From positions 248,001 to 312,000 of the forward strand of contig JAHEWK010000022.1 of assembly GCA_020740775.1 (NCBI GenBank): 64,000 nucleotides of DNA, read 5' to 3'. Shown here in pieces: positions 24,481-36,400 of the stretch (its first letter is position 1; each line of letters starts with the position of its first letter). The notes beneath the pieces were generated by a model, which worked only from the letters and a program-made list of their open reading frames with translations, had not been told where the DNA came from and did no database searches. Source of the stretch: Ilyonectria destructans. Lineage: Eukaryota > Ascomycota > Sordariomycetes > Hypocreales > Nectriaceae. The translations under genes and the position numbers were made by a program.

Positions 24481-24804
24481 CATGCGGCCCCCGCGCTGGC
24501 CACCCGGGCGTAATAAATTGTGTGTGTGTGTGTGTATACGCGAATCTCCATGCCCCCTCGCTGATCGGCCCCTATAACTTCAGGAAGCTCCAGGGGCCTC
24601 CAGCGCCCTCCAGCGCCTCGAGGCCCCCCCAGCTGCCCCGGTCCTGCTGATCTGGCGCTGGAAGGCCTGGCCGGCCGGCCCTGAAGATTATTGATATATA
24701 TCTCCCTGCAGACCCCCAGGCCCGTCTAGGCTGGCCTATTTTCTCTGATGACCTCCTATGCGATCGATCGGATCAGCTGCTGCCTCTTTAATTGATATCC
24801 GACT
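24481..24804. other. junction region with a (TG)n microsatellite
   Basis: An approximately 8-unit TG tract lies at 24518-24535. The following GC-rich sequence up to 24804 is the likely leader of the Crypton. Confidence 0.6.
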
Positions 24805-27090
24805 ATGACGAGGAGACAGGCTGAGAAGAAGAAGGCGGCGGCTGTAGCTGACTCTATAACCGTCAGGACCAGCACTGCAACGACTACTGCGACTGGGGCT
24901 GCTGCCGGGGCCGCTGCAGCCGGCACCAGGCACCACAGTCGCGTCGGGCTTAACGCGCGCAATAACGCCGAGCTACGTGCTAACGCACAGCATATCCTCT
25001 CGATGATCCAGGACGCGAGGCCGAGAAATACACTGGCTGCGTATGAGCCGAAGCAGAAGGAGTTCAAGGACTTCTGCGAGCGCAAGCAGTATCAGGATGC
25101 GGATACCGTCACAGAAGACAAGCTCCTCCTCTTCCTCGTTGAGGAGGTCGCAGACCGGCCCCTCAGGGCCAAGAGCTACAAGGCGGCTGAGGATACTCCG
25201 CAGGAGGCTACGCGGCTTGCCTGGCGATCAGTCCGCAGCTATACGACTGCTATTACCGACCTATATCGTACGCAGAAAGCGCTTGGGATGAATACCCACC
25301 CTTCGCCCCGGGAGGATAACGTTCGGGAGTACCTCAAGTCCCTCCAGCGCCGGGATGCACAGCAGGATAAGGCCAGCTACGCCGATAAGGGTCGCGATAC
25401 CCTCCTCGATAGATATACGGAGCAGGAATTCGAACGCGTCTGCCACGAGCTCTGGGCGCATAGCGGCACTGCTGCTGAGTGTCACCTGCGGACTCTCGTG
25501 GATCTGCTGCTCGGGCACTACATGCTAACCCGGGGTGGCGACCGCCGCGCAGCCGAGATCTCGGATCTCTTCACCTTCGAGTTCGAGGAGGAGGGCCCGA
25601 CCCGCTGTATGCCCCTGATCTTCACAACGCGGGCTGGGAAACAGAACCAGCACGGCCGCCTCGAGACCGCCGGGGCCCTCCGGAACAAGAACCCAGTTAT
25701 CTGCATGCTGGGCGGCCTTGCGTTCTACCTCCTCTACCGGTGGGATATAGCTGCCGATGAGCCGTTTCTAGACCTTAGCCAGCGGTCTGCGTGGTATGAT
25801 ACCCGGCTGATCAAAGGGAGCGGGAGTGGGGGTGACCATACAGCCGCCCTCTCGTATAACTCGCAGCGGGACTGAGTTGTCAAGGCGTTTACATATGCCG
25901 GCATCGCCTCAAGGAAGAAGACGCATGTTGGCCGGAGCTCGGGGGCGAAAACAGCCGAGCTTAAGGGAATCAGCGAGGACCAGATTCGCCGCGCCGGCCG
26001 CTGGAACCAGGAGCAGATGATCGGCTGCTACCTGAACTCTCTGCCTCGCAAGTTCATGCGCACTATGGCCGGGCATCTACCCCAGAAGGGGTGCTTCGAG
26101 ATACGCCGTGCTAGTATTGTGCCGCCGGATACCCTCCTCTCTATGATCTGGCCAGACCTCGACCGTTGGAAGGGCCAGTTCGGCCCTACTCCTGATCAGA
26201 TTAACGATCTTGCGGCTATGGGGCTTACGAATCTGCTCTCGTATCTACGCGAGGTTATCCTACAAGACTCAGTCTTCCTGATCAAGCAGTTCCCAGATAG
26301 TCCAGTTTGGAACCACCCAGTCTTTCAGCATGAGGCCTACTTGCAGTTCGCACAAGAGGTATCAGCCCTTGTGCAAGAAGAGGGCGAGAAGCCAAGCCAG
26401 CTAGCCCTACTAGCCCAAGCCGTTCCAGCTCTTACAGACTACCTCCAGTCCGTCGATGCCCGCAACGATACGAGGATTACTAGGCTACGGGCCGACCTTA
26501 GGGCGGATCTAAGAGCCGACTTACAAGCTGAGCTTCAGGGAGTCGGGGAGCAGGCCTTGCAGCTCCAGTCGCTCTTCTCAACTGGTGTTACCTTTCAGCT
26601 TAAGACAGCCGCCACCCCTGGCCTCCTGCAGCTACAACTAGCACCAGCGCCGCTGCCAGTGCCAGCGCCAGCACTTACAGCTGCTGCTGCTAAAGAGGCC
26701 CAGCGCCAGTATACAACAGCTTGCTCGAGCAATAGCAGCAACAGCCGCTCAGTAACCCCAGGACTGGAAAGACCGCCACAGTATCGTATGTGCCGGGAGG
26801 TTAAGACAGTTAGGGACTTATGGAGAGAGTGGACAGTCGGGCTACAAGGCCAACAAGCTATTGCTACTCTCGATAGCCGCTGGGGAAGCCGGTGGCGGGC
26901 AGGCCAGCAGAGCGAGGTGCAGTGGTACTCTCTACGGCTTGAGATTATCAAGGAGATTCGCCGTATAGCACAGGCTCGGCGTATAAGCGAGGAGGCTGCG
27001 ATGCACGCCATAAGCCTGCAGCAGCAGCAGATGGGCTACTCAATTGACCAGCCTGCAAGTTCCTCCGAGCTAATAGAAAGGCCCGGCTAA
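24805..27090 (+). pseudogene. Crypton tyrosine-recombinase transposon gene, one nonsense codon
   Basis: A single frame of 762 codons is interrupted only by TGA at 25873-25875. Before the stop lie an Ala-rich N-terminus, a core-binding part (RPRNTLAAYEPKQKEFKDFC) and the first catalytic Arg in YMLTRGGDRRAAEISDL. After it come a KKTHVGRSSG box (His-x-x-Arg), RRAGRWNQEQMIGCYLNSLP with the presumed nucleophilic Tyr, and PRKFMRTMAGHLPQKG. This is the NDC10/Crypton-type recombinase. The C-terminus (REVKTVRDLWREWTVG, LDSRWGSRWRAG) is a GCR1_C DNA-binding domain, a known partner in fungal Cryptons. The TGA sits where a Trp codon is usual, and is explained by one G-to-A transition. Enzyme would integrate circular DNA by tyrosine recombination. 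Cryptons lack inverted repeats, so ends are not called. Confidence 0.85.
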
Positions 27091-28097
27091 CTATACAGAA
27101 GACGAAGAAGTAAAGAGAGATCAGTGGCATCTGTAGAGGTTTTAATTAATTGATCGATAATCTACAATCTCTGTCTTTTAAGCAGGTTCCCGGTTATTGC
27201 GTAAGATGCAAACCCTCGATTACATAGGAATTGCATTTGGCCGACTGGCCGTAGAGAGGGGGTAATATTCGCAGTCGCTGAGGGCACGGACGCGATTTGG
27301 CGGCGTTGTGGCGCTAAGCCGCTGAATCCGCCACCAAAAGGCCGCCGTGGATATCCTATTGATATCGAATGTGTCTTCTTTTGAAGGAATATTCCTGGTT
27401 GTTTTATGATAAAAATTTTGGAATATTTCATCATGCTTGTCTCACCGTCCCCTCATTTTGTCCGCCCTTTCATACCATCTTTGCTTTTTATAGTATTATG
27501 ACGTTACAGGGCATAGCGTTTCAAACTGCGCCACCAGGATACCCCGGACTTCACCCATGTGTAAGGCCCAAAGACGGCCCCACACAACCTTATGAATAAC
27601 ACTTGTGAAAATCTTAGCAGACTCAGCCATCAATGCTGTAAAAGCACCATGAAAACCACCCTCTCCATCTTCGTTCCTCAAGGCTCTTTTTGCGCAAACC
27701 GCGACCAGTTTGCCTCTCCTGTCTTATCATTAGTGGAGATGACAGGGGTTTAGTCACATAAACTGATTCTGATTGGCTCGCGGAGAATTGACAGGGATAC
27801 CGTCCATCCCACGGCCTGACCGGGGTAGACTTGGACTTACCCTGTACATTCATGTTGTTGACTTGAATGAAGAATAAAAGGTTTACTGAAGATATTCAAA
27901 CATTGAATTCATTTTCATCAAATTGTTTGACTTTTTCTCTATCGATTCGTGTGCTTTTTACTTCATGCATCGTTGTGGCTGATTTTTAGTTGATTTAACT
28001 GCGATTCCTACGGTTTTGGAACACACGTGCCAACCCGCAACCCGAAGCCCAACATAGATATATATTATATATTTACTGATAAGGCACGGATACACAA
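27091..28097. other. intergenic, no gene seen
   Basis: AT-rich sequence with scattered short frames. The two minus-strand frames at 27496-27853 have no recognisable motif. The stretch just before 28098 contains tatatatattatatattt, which may act as promoter for the next gene. Confidence 0.5.
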
Positions 28098-31000
28098 ATG
28101 ATCGCGTTTGATAAATGGGTCATATTTCAGACTCGCTTCATGGAAGGCTGGGATGGACTTGTCGAAAAGCTTTCCGGCGCCGGCGACAGTTTCTGGCTGG
28201 ACCATCAACCTGCCTTCCATGCGTATGACTATGGCGCGAACATCGAGATCGAAGTCAATGAAGAAATAGCGAATCTCGAGCAGGAAACTCTCATCACACC
28301 GATGTATTACGACGACATAGAAGATGACAGCGACCGGTCCAACAACGGAGACGACGATGATGATTGGGGGATGCAGGGACAGGGGCCAGAGGAGGGAGAG
28401 GAACACCCTAACGCTGCAGAGGGCAGCCTATTCTTGCCGATAGAGGCTAGCAACGCCGCTCTACCATCACCATCTCTTTGTCTCAGCCACAGCGAGGAAG
28501 GTCATGGCGAGGAGTTCGAGTCATCTGTTGCCGTCGAGACTAGCCGTGTGACTACGTCACACCCACCGAGAGGCGATCACCATTATGAGGGCGAGGAAGG
28601 GGAAAGGGATGACGAAGGTGGCGAGGATGAGGACGAGGAGCGGCAGCAAGAGGAGAGGTTCGAAAGGTGGATGAGTGGGTCTGAGAACGCCGACATATCC
28701 CTTCTGTCTGACGTTGATGAAGGACAGCCGCAACAGGAAAGGGAGGAAGAGGACGTGCTGTCCCGCCAGCGTTCGGAAAGGGACGGAGATGTTGAAGATG
28801 AACAAGGAGACACATCGTCTCCGAGCACCCCTCCGCCGTCAGAATCATCATCAGGCTACCATGGAGAGCACGATGCTTTGTATGGTGCTGGCTTGAGGCG
28901 ACTTCGTGAGGCCCTCGAGGCCAAGTACAACCTCGACAACATCAGTTATGTCTCCTATGCTCTAGCGGTCGATGTCCACTGCACCGCAGAAAGGACGCAT
29001 GCAGGTGAAGGAGCTGGCCCTGCAGTGTGCCTGCTTGCTGATCGGAATCGGGTGGCCGGTGAATTCTACGGAAGCAACTACACCTTCTATCCGCTTGGCT
29101 TTCATCCTGCGTATGGGAACTTTAGCTCGTCCACCCGCCTTCTTGGACAGCAACCTGTTCACTGTTATGAAGGAGAACATGAGCCACCAGAATCAAGGCG
29201 CCGACGTGCTTTCTTTCGGTTTCTTCCAAGGGTATTCAAACCTTAAGCGGCCAATCCGCCACCGACCCGATGACCTGCTCGCCAGCCACGGTCCCGCAAC
29301 GGGTGCACTCACTATTCCGTCAACAGAAGCTCAACGCACAGCTCGCCTTAAAGGCAAACAGCAACGCTTGCTGGCTCAGTTACGGGGGCAGCTTACACCC
29401 GACAACCCTGGTGCGTCGACACCCTTCGCACGGGAACGCCAGAGAATCGAGGCGGTCGTGCAGGCAAAGGAGTATGCATTCCGGTTCGAGCAGGTGATAT
29501 CAATCGACGCTCCACGGCTCGTGCGCCAGCGCAGGAACTTTCACACCGTGCTGCAGCCCATCTTCCAGCTCATGCGACTCTTCCTCAAAGAGAAGCAGCT
29601 TTATGCCGGTGTTCTGCGACGGTTCCCTCCGGAGATCTTTCCGGGTATGCTCGTAGCCTTTGCCAAGGTCCTGGAGGCGGCTATGGCTGAGATGGACGGT
29701 CGTTTTCGGGAGGGAGGGTCGAAAGGACTGGGCATGGCCCTCTCAGAAGGCGTCGCTGCTCTCGATCGGCTAGGTAATATTTGCTTCACGGGCGATCCGA
29801 GAGTACTGCCCTCCAAAGTCATGAGGCTCCTAGGGACGATGGATAGCCTACGGACGTGCGGGTGGCCATTCATATCGCCCCGGATGCTCGACATCCGAGA
29901 AGGACGAGGGCTTGTCAACCTGGTAGGGTGGCCTCAGCTGAGCAACGGGCGGCCTGTTCTGATGCATGTTGCCTCGCTCGAGTATCACTACAACCGCTCT
30001 ATGGCAGCCAACCGCCACAGTCAACTCTGGTTCGCCGAGCTTGAAGGCCGATCGATAGATGGGGTGCATAGAATGACCTCGTTCCTGAACGAGGTATTCC
30101 GAGACCTGTGGGTACCAGAGACGGTCGCCTTTATCTGTCAACAAGTTCGTCGTGGCCTTAACCGCGGTCTCCGCAGTGGCGGTGGTGGTGGGTCACGAAA
30201 CGACGGCGATCTGAACAACGCTGGTAGCCGGGCGATGGTGGCGTTGGTAGCATGGGAAGAGGGGGAAACTCGATTCAAATTGTCGTATGTCTATCGTTCT
30301 GCACCCCTGCTATCCCCTTCACTTCCATCCGATGATGATTGAGCGAGAGCTATGCTGACCATAGGCGTGATTTTACGTTTTCTGATCGCAGACGTTTTGA
30401 GAAGCTTTCCACCGAAGTTCTCAAATTCGATGATCGGTCGATCGACGATTCCAAGATAGTGTTGAAGACACGACGAGACTTTGCTGAGGAGGTGTACGTA
30501 GCATTGATGGAAGGCGGTAAGAAAGGCCATTCAGGAGTAGAATCCATCGCACCGACTCGTTCGACTTGGCCTTCTATCCTTCGGGCCGCCATCGAGCACA
30601 CTAGAGGAGGATTCGCAACGAGAGCGCAGTAGGTTTCAGGCATCGCGGCCGCCATGGTGTCTACGAAGATTGAGTGGGTTCCAGGTTCTCATCGTAAAAG
30701 GTTGACATATCAGCAAGTGGTACAGCTTGTTCGAGCGGCAACGCCAGCAACTGTGCTCGCAGCACGGCCGAATAGTCTTAAGAGACGAGCATTGGAGGCA
30801 GAAGCTCGCATGGCGGCCGACCCAGTTGACGGCAAGCGAGCGAGATTACGGCAGCGGATTGACCTTGGCCAAGAGATCCCATTCAAACAGATCCCCGATA
30901 TCGTGCACAGGGGCTTCAACGAGATACAGCGCTTGTTCGCCAAAGGAGATCAGCGCGTATTGTCTCACTATTGCGTGGCTTACTGCTGTCTGGCAGACTG

Positions 31001-31569
31001 TCTGGGGGACCCGTTGTGCGACCTTATGCTGATACTGACCTTGACTATTGCGGCATCGAGCGCAACTCCAGAGGTTCAACCCAACACCAAGGTCTTTAGC
31101 GTGGGCGCCAAGCGGAGAGATCCGGCTCTCTTGGCGGCAAACATGGTCACGAGAATGCTCTGGTTTCTGCGGCCAAAGGAATTCCCATGGGAAAAAGATG
31201 ACGGGCAAGTGCTACGGGTTTCCGAGATGACAAAGAAAATCGGTAAGCTATCTCTGGGTCAGATCACACCCGAAAAGATATTGCCTCTACAACGTGGTCC
31301 GCATACTGAAGTTGATCGTTCTGTGAACTACAGAGCACAAGGGAGTCAACAATCGACTGCTTCGAGAATCAGGGTGGATCCAGGTTAAGGGCAGTCGAGA
31401 TAGCCCGCGAAATTGTGAATCGCGTCTGGCGCCGGAAGAGGAGCTCTACAAGCTTCGTAGAGATCTCATATTTCTTATGAAGGAACCGAGAAACTTCATT
31501 GGCTGTATATTCAAGAGCAACCAGCAAGAATGGGTGGATAGGTGTTCAGCTATCATTCGGGATAGGTAA
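28098..31569 (+). pseudogene. large protein of an unnamed fungal multicopy-like family, broken
   Basis: I reconstruct one gene of roughly 1,100 codons. Frame 28098 to about 29125 has a very acidic, Ser/Glu/Asp-rich N-terminus and then YVSYALAVDVHC, LADRNRV, YTFYPLGFHPAYGNFSS. Coding then continues one base out of frame (NQGADVLSFGFFQGYSN, ERQRIEAVVQAKEYAFRFEQ, GNICFTGDPRVLPSKVMRLL, MDSLRTCGWPFISPRMLD, NRHSQLWFAELEGRSIDGVH). A canonical intron lies at 30285-30364. The next exon has an in-frame TAG at 30630-30632, then continues (VHRGFNEIQRLFAKGDQ, MLWFLRPKEFPWEKDDG), and a second intron at 31243-31333 leads to a final exon ending LIFLMKEPRNFIGCIF ... IIRDR. So one frameshift and one stop disable an otherwise coherent gene. 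No catalytic motif is recognised. It resembles repeated hypothetical proteins of accessory regions, but I cannot name the family. Confidence 0.6.
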
Positions 31570-31940
31570 CTAATGGGCCCTTTCATTTGCAAGTTACAAA
31601 TAAATACTAGTCTAGTCAAGATGTTGGTCGGAAGGGTAGTAAGAATGCAATTGTATCTGTGTCGATGTTTTCAGTATTGTGAATACCTGATAGCCGTAAT
31701 ACCACAGTTGTGAACTCAAGGATCTGCTAATACTTTTAGTGGCAGTTATCCGTGACAGTGGAGGGTGGCAGGGATCAGACCGTGGTGGGAAGGGGGCTGA
31801 AAAGTAAGTACTAAAGGTGGGGCAACCCCTCTCCTGCCACTTAATTTCTCCATTACATCGCCAGTCTGGCTGAATGCAAGCATCACAGAACACAATCGAC
31901 GAACAACAATTCTCTTCTACACCGATCTCTTTACTCTATA
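31570..31940. other. spacer between the two unknown genes
   Basis: No gene; a likely terminator plus promoter. A TATA-like ctctataatg context immediately precedes the next ATG. Confidence 0.5.
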
Positions 31941-32891
31941 ATGACAGATGATGATGTTCACGAGTCAGCCCCTGCGTCTGCCTTCTTACCACCTCTACCC
32001 GGGAAAGGTAGACCAGCAAAGAGACAGCGGCAAAGCACGCCACCAGATACGCAAAATGACGGATCCTTTGAGCCATGGTCTCCAACCCCTCCACCGTCTG
32101 TGAGGCAAGCAATGGATGGACAGCAAGGGGCTAATCAACCCCACGAGAATGCAGGCCAAGACTTGACAACGGCTAGTACCCCAAGTTCTCGGCTAGTGAG
32201 GCTGTTTCAGCCAGACCTCATCCGCGTCGAGGTCACAAGAGCACTAGAGTCTTTTCCACTCGAGCGAGATCAGGGCATGTACACGGCCAAACACCCCCTC
32301 ATCCGCTCAGTACGTAGCCTCATTCGCGCTCGGGTTGTACGATGTACACTTTGTGCTTTCTATGATTGGGGTCCGATTGTGGACACACACAAGCTCAAAC
32401 GCTGCTCACACCGGGATGAGGCCAACGAAGTGCACCCTTGGCTTGAGATGTTTCGACATTATCAAGCACGTGGTGGTGGTCCGGGAGCGCGATGTACCCA
32501 TTGTCGATTCCCAATCATGCTATGTTGGCGAACAGTGTATCGTGAAGAGATGGACCTGAAATACGGCAACGAAAAGGAGGCACGAGAGGAACATGACGTG
32601 TGGTATCGCGAGGCGCAATGCGCTTGGGTCAAGACGATACAGCGTTTCGTCACATCATGCATGGTGGTCCATGGTAGTACGACGGGCGCCGGCGTAAGCC
32701 AACTAGGCGCTACGGTGTTAGAGATGATGGGTTGGCAGGACTGGAGAGGTTTGGAAGAGAACGGTCCAGAGCATATTCGGGCATGGCTCGAGGAGGTGGA
32801 CGAAATTAGGGGGTTGCGATGCCCACGGCTTCTGAGACTATTCTGGCTACTGGCAGAGGGCGCATATTCTAAGCAACGGGTCAACATCTAA
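31941..32891 (+). CDS. cysteine-rich protein of unknown function (putative zinc-binding)
   Basis: A single-exon frame of 316 codons with a clear ATG. The first 90 residues are Pro/Ser/Gln-rich and disordered with a basic KGRPAKRQRQ stretch that could be nuclear localising. The folded part has two clusters: RCTLCAFYDWGP ... HKLKRCSH and ARCTHCRFPIMLCWR. The arrangement C-x2-C-x11-H-x4-C then C-x2-C-x5-C suggests zinc binding. A Trp-rich helical C-terminus follows (VLEMMGWQDWRGLEENG, CPRLLRLFWLLAEG). It lies 371 bp downstream of the large broken gene on the same strand, and small cysteine-rich genes of this shape sit near repeated accessory genes in fungi, so the two may form a unit. Unlike its neighbour it is intact. 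No enzymatic function can be assigned. Confidence 0.7.
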   Translation: MTDDDVHESAPASAFLPPLPGKGRPAKRQRQSTPPDTQNDGSFEPWSPTPPPSVRQAMDGQQGANQPHENAGQDLTTASTPSSRLVRLFQPDLIRVEVTRALESFPLERDQGMYTAKHPLIRSVRSLIRARVVRCTLCAFYDWGPIVDTHKLKRCSHRDEANEVHPWLEMFRHYQARGGGPGARCTHCRFPIMLCWRTVYREEMDLKYGNEKEAREEHDVWYREAQCAWVKTIQRFVTSCMVVHGSTTGAGVSQLGATVLEMMGWQDWRGLEENGPEHIRAWLEEVDEIRGLRCPRLLRLFWLLAEGAYSKQRVNI

Positions 32892-33432
32892 TTTGGATCA
32901 GGATCAGTTTTTTTCTTCTTTCTTCTTCCTCTTCTGTTCTGTTGGCGAGCATAAACTGTCGAACTCTGATAGGGCCACGAGTACATATTTACATACTTTT
33001 CGTATTTACAACCTTCATCAAACACTGCTCATTGTTATCTATATCGACCTCGCAGTGCTTATGCTTATAGTGATGCCGTGCAGGTAGCAACCAACTAAGA
33101 TCGCATATCGCGCTGAACGCTTATGGGGATTTCCGCGCCAATGGTGCAAAGTTGAGCTGCACTTCGGCAGTACTAAGTGCGGAATACCGAAAGCTGTAGT
33201 CGCTGTGCTCGGCTCAGTTTCCCTTTTCGGACGGATAATCGCTCACTCGATGATCATGTTACCTCACACACGCGCAGCGATGGCATCACACGATAAGAGA
33301 AAGTTGCCACGCGACAAAACGGTCTTTTTTACTTGAACGATTAGCTTATAGATTAACTTCGTCCGTATTCTACCTGCAATCTTCAAATACAGCTTTGCCC
33401 AACCCCTTGGCTAGGTCGTGCCCCAATTGCCA
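32892..33432. other. intergenic, no gene seen
   Basis: A pyrimidine-rich tract (32910-32940) and AT-rich sequence, then the insertion site of the complete hAT element. Confidence 0.55.
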
Positions 33433-33440
33433 CACCAGTC
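33433..33440. repeat. 8-bp target-site duplication, left (caccagtc)
   Basis: Immediately outside the left terminal inverted repeat; identical to 36520-36527. Eight bp is the hallmark length for hAT insertion. Confidence 0.93.
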
Positions 33441-36400
33441 CAGTGATCTTGTTGGACTGGACTAGCATTGGAGTGGATTTGGATGGAGTGGATTTGGCTG
33501 GACTGGATTCACAGTTTCAGAAATTTGGACTGGACTGGATCGAGAGGTCTGGAGCCTCCTGGAGCGCCAATGGACCATTCCTAATTAGGAAAGAAGCGAG
33601 CCCGAACTCCACTTTTTGTTTCAGGCACATTGTTCCGCGTGGTGTTGATTGGTCTCCACGATGCTAAACCCGTCGAGACCATCGGCAAACCAAGTCAGTA
33701 ATGCAGCGCGAAGGTGAGACGTCCGTTTGCCTACATAATATGCAGCAGCACGAACCCGATAACATGCCCTTTACTATTTGACCAACAAGGTAATTAACGT
33801 CCCAGAATGGCCGCACCAACAATCACCCGCTTCTTCTCTCGCTCTTCTAATAGATCTTCAGAGACAGACAATGTTGTTCTCGCTCCAGAATCGATCAACA
33901 ATAGTCGCGATCCGGATGCCCTGATCCAGCCAGATGAGTTCAAGCTTCAGGGCGAGCAATATACTCGCTGTTCTGTGATCGCAAGAGGCCCTAAATCAAC
34001 AAAGAAACGCACGTCGGTGATCTGGCTATACGGTGAGGATCTACAGTCAAAGAGAGATCGGAAACGAGTATGGTACTGCTATCTCTGCGAGAAACAGCGT
34101 CGTCAACAAGAACTTCCAGCAGTCTCAAATGGCAATTCTACGGCACTTGATCATCTCCACCTGAAACATCATATCGACAAGACTACTGGAGAACTCAAGT
34201 CCTTTCGAGGAGACTCGGTGGACTCGAGCCAGCCCTCGATATCCGATTACCAGGACATGAAATCGATCATCTTCTCCCGCCGCTTAGATCAGTTCAAGGA
34301 ACTCCTAGTCCGCTGGCTAGTCTGTTGCCATATCGCCTTCTTCCAGATCGAGAATGACTACTTTCGCGACCTCCTCTTCTATCTATTCCCGCCCTTAGCT
34401 GATCTCCTTCCAAAGGCAGCATCAACCATTCGCCAGTGGGTGATGAATATGTTCGAGGCGAGGAAGGAGAGACTGCGGCAGGATATGCTCGACAGTCGGA
34501 GTTCCATTTCGCTCTCCTTCGATCTGTGGACGTCGCCGAACTACCTCGCAGTGCTTGGAGTAGCAGCACATTTCATCGACAAATCTGGGCTGCGTCGAAC
34601 TGCTGTCTTGGCGCTACGCGAAGTGGAAGGGGAACACTCAGGGGAGAACATCGCCGATGTCCTGTTGCAAGTCATCAAAGATTACAAGATTATGGACCGA
34701 GTTGGCTATTTTATGTCCGATAACGCATCGGCCAACGATGTGTGCGTTGACTCTGTACTGCGCGCCGTCTACCCAAGGATGTCAGATAAGCAGCGAAAAC
34801 GCAGACGCCTCCGGTGCTTCGGGCACATTGTGAATCTCTGCGCGCAGGCTTTCCTTATCGGAAAGGACGCCGAAAAGGTTTGCAAAGATCTAGACGCTGC
34901 GTACAGGGAGGGTGATATGAAGCGAATCCGGGAGCTCTGGCGGAAGCGTGGCGCCATCGGAAGGCTTCACAATATCATCAAATACATCCGAGCCAGTCCT
35001 CAGCGCCGTCAGTTTTTCAGATCAATAGTCTGCGGGGGAGAACTGTCTGAGTTTGATGGCGCTTAGAGGTGAGTTTGCGCCCTCCATGAACCCATAGTCA
35101 AGACTAATAGTTAGCCTAGCTTATCCAAAGCCAGCCGACACGCTGGAATTCATACTTCACCTCGATCGGTAGAGCTCTTAACGTCAAGGAGCGAATTCAA
35201 GTCTTCTGTGACCAGTATGAGGCTGGCCAGAGCCAGAAAAGTCTCACCGAAGACCGCCTGTCTGAGCAGCAGTGGGACGAGCTTGCACACCTTCATGATC
35301 AGCTGGAGACGTTCTATGACGGAACCCTCTCTACGGAAGGCAGGCTTTCAACACTAGCGGATCACTTTCAGACACTTGACTGGCTACTAAATGAGATCCA
35401 GCAGGCCAAGATTAAATTCGAAGAACTCCACAAGGCGGCTGTTCGAAGGAACACCGGTCGAGGAGCTGTTGCTGCTGAAGCTGATGACTTCGCATTTCTT
35501 GCCGCTTCGGCGGAAGCTTCCTGGCGTAAGGCGGAGAAATACTTCAAGAAAGCGGATGAGACACCGGCATATTATGCCGCCATTGCGCTGAATCCGACTC
35601 TCAAAAACCAGTGGTACATCGAGACTTGGACAGATGAAGAAAAGAAGTCATGGATCCCGAGCGTTACGAAGCTTGTTAGGGGGCTCTGGCTAGAAGAGTA
35701 TCGGGGAAGACATTCTACAGAGCATGCGTCAGTTTCCGCTTCGTTCTGCCCAACTTTGCCTGCTCCGGTTAGAAAGGAGAAGGCCTTTGTGGCGGTCAAG
35801 AGCCATAAACGACTGAAGCTTCGTCACGAGGCCCTGGCAACCGACCCTCCCGCCGTCGACTTGCTCGATCAGTTCCTTGAAACAGATGTTATCCGGCTTG
35901 GTGAGGACGAAACCTTTGACCCTATCAGTTATTGGAACGATCGCTACTATACGCAGCCGGATCTAGCACGTATGGCTCTGGATGTTCTGGCCGTTCCATC
36001 AATGTCAGACGAGTGCGAGCGGCTATTCATCAGCACCAAGATACTGCTTTCCGACCGGCCGTCGAGGCTTAAGATAGATATCATTGAAGCCAGCGAGTGC
36101 CTCCGATCCTGGTTCGGCCCACCTGCACGGAATACTTTTGAGGATATCAACATCGGGAGACTAGAAGGGGAGTCTGATCTGCAGGGGACTCGGCAGGACG
36201 ATGAGGGATCTGAAATTAGAATGGCCAATGAGGACCTTCAGACCGTCGATCAAGATTGGTTTCTGGATGAGGACAATACCACTCAGGAGGGCTTGCGGTA
36301 ACCAGTGTAATTGATGTCAAATACATACCGCAACAACATTTGAACAAGTATCTATTCCGCAGAATCTCGCAGCGACTCTTTTCGCAAAATGCGGAATACT

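Noticed and set aside
24805..27090. Starship captain (DUF3435) as alternative for the tyrosine recombinase
   Set aside because: Motifs (KKTH box, RRAGRW, PRKFMR, GCR1_C tail) fit Crypton/NDC10 recombinases better and no large cargo borders were visible.
28552..28851. Minus-strand frames opposite the acidic N-terminus of the large unknown gene
   Set aside because: Pro/Ser/Arg-rich reverse reading of Glu/Asp codons; an antisense artefact.
28098..32891. RecQ/telomere-linked helicase gene
   Set aside because: No helicase motifs (Walker A, DEAH) found anywhere in the unit; only a vague resemblance of the small cysteine-rich partner to genes near such loci.
33105..33330. Continuation of the unknown unit downstream of 32891
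   Set aside because: No frame or cysteine cluster continues; AT-rich non-coding sequence leads to the hAT insertion site.
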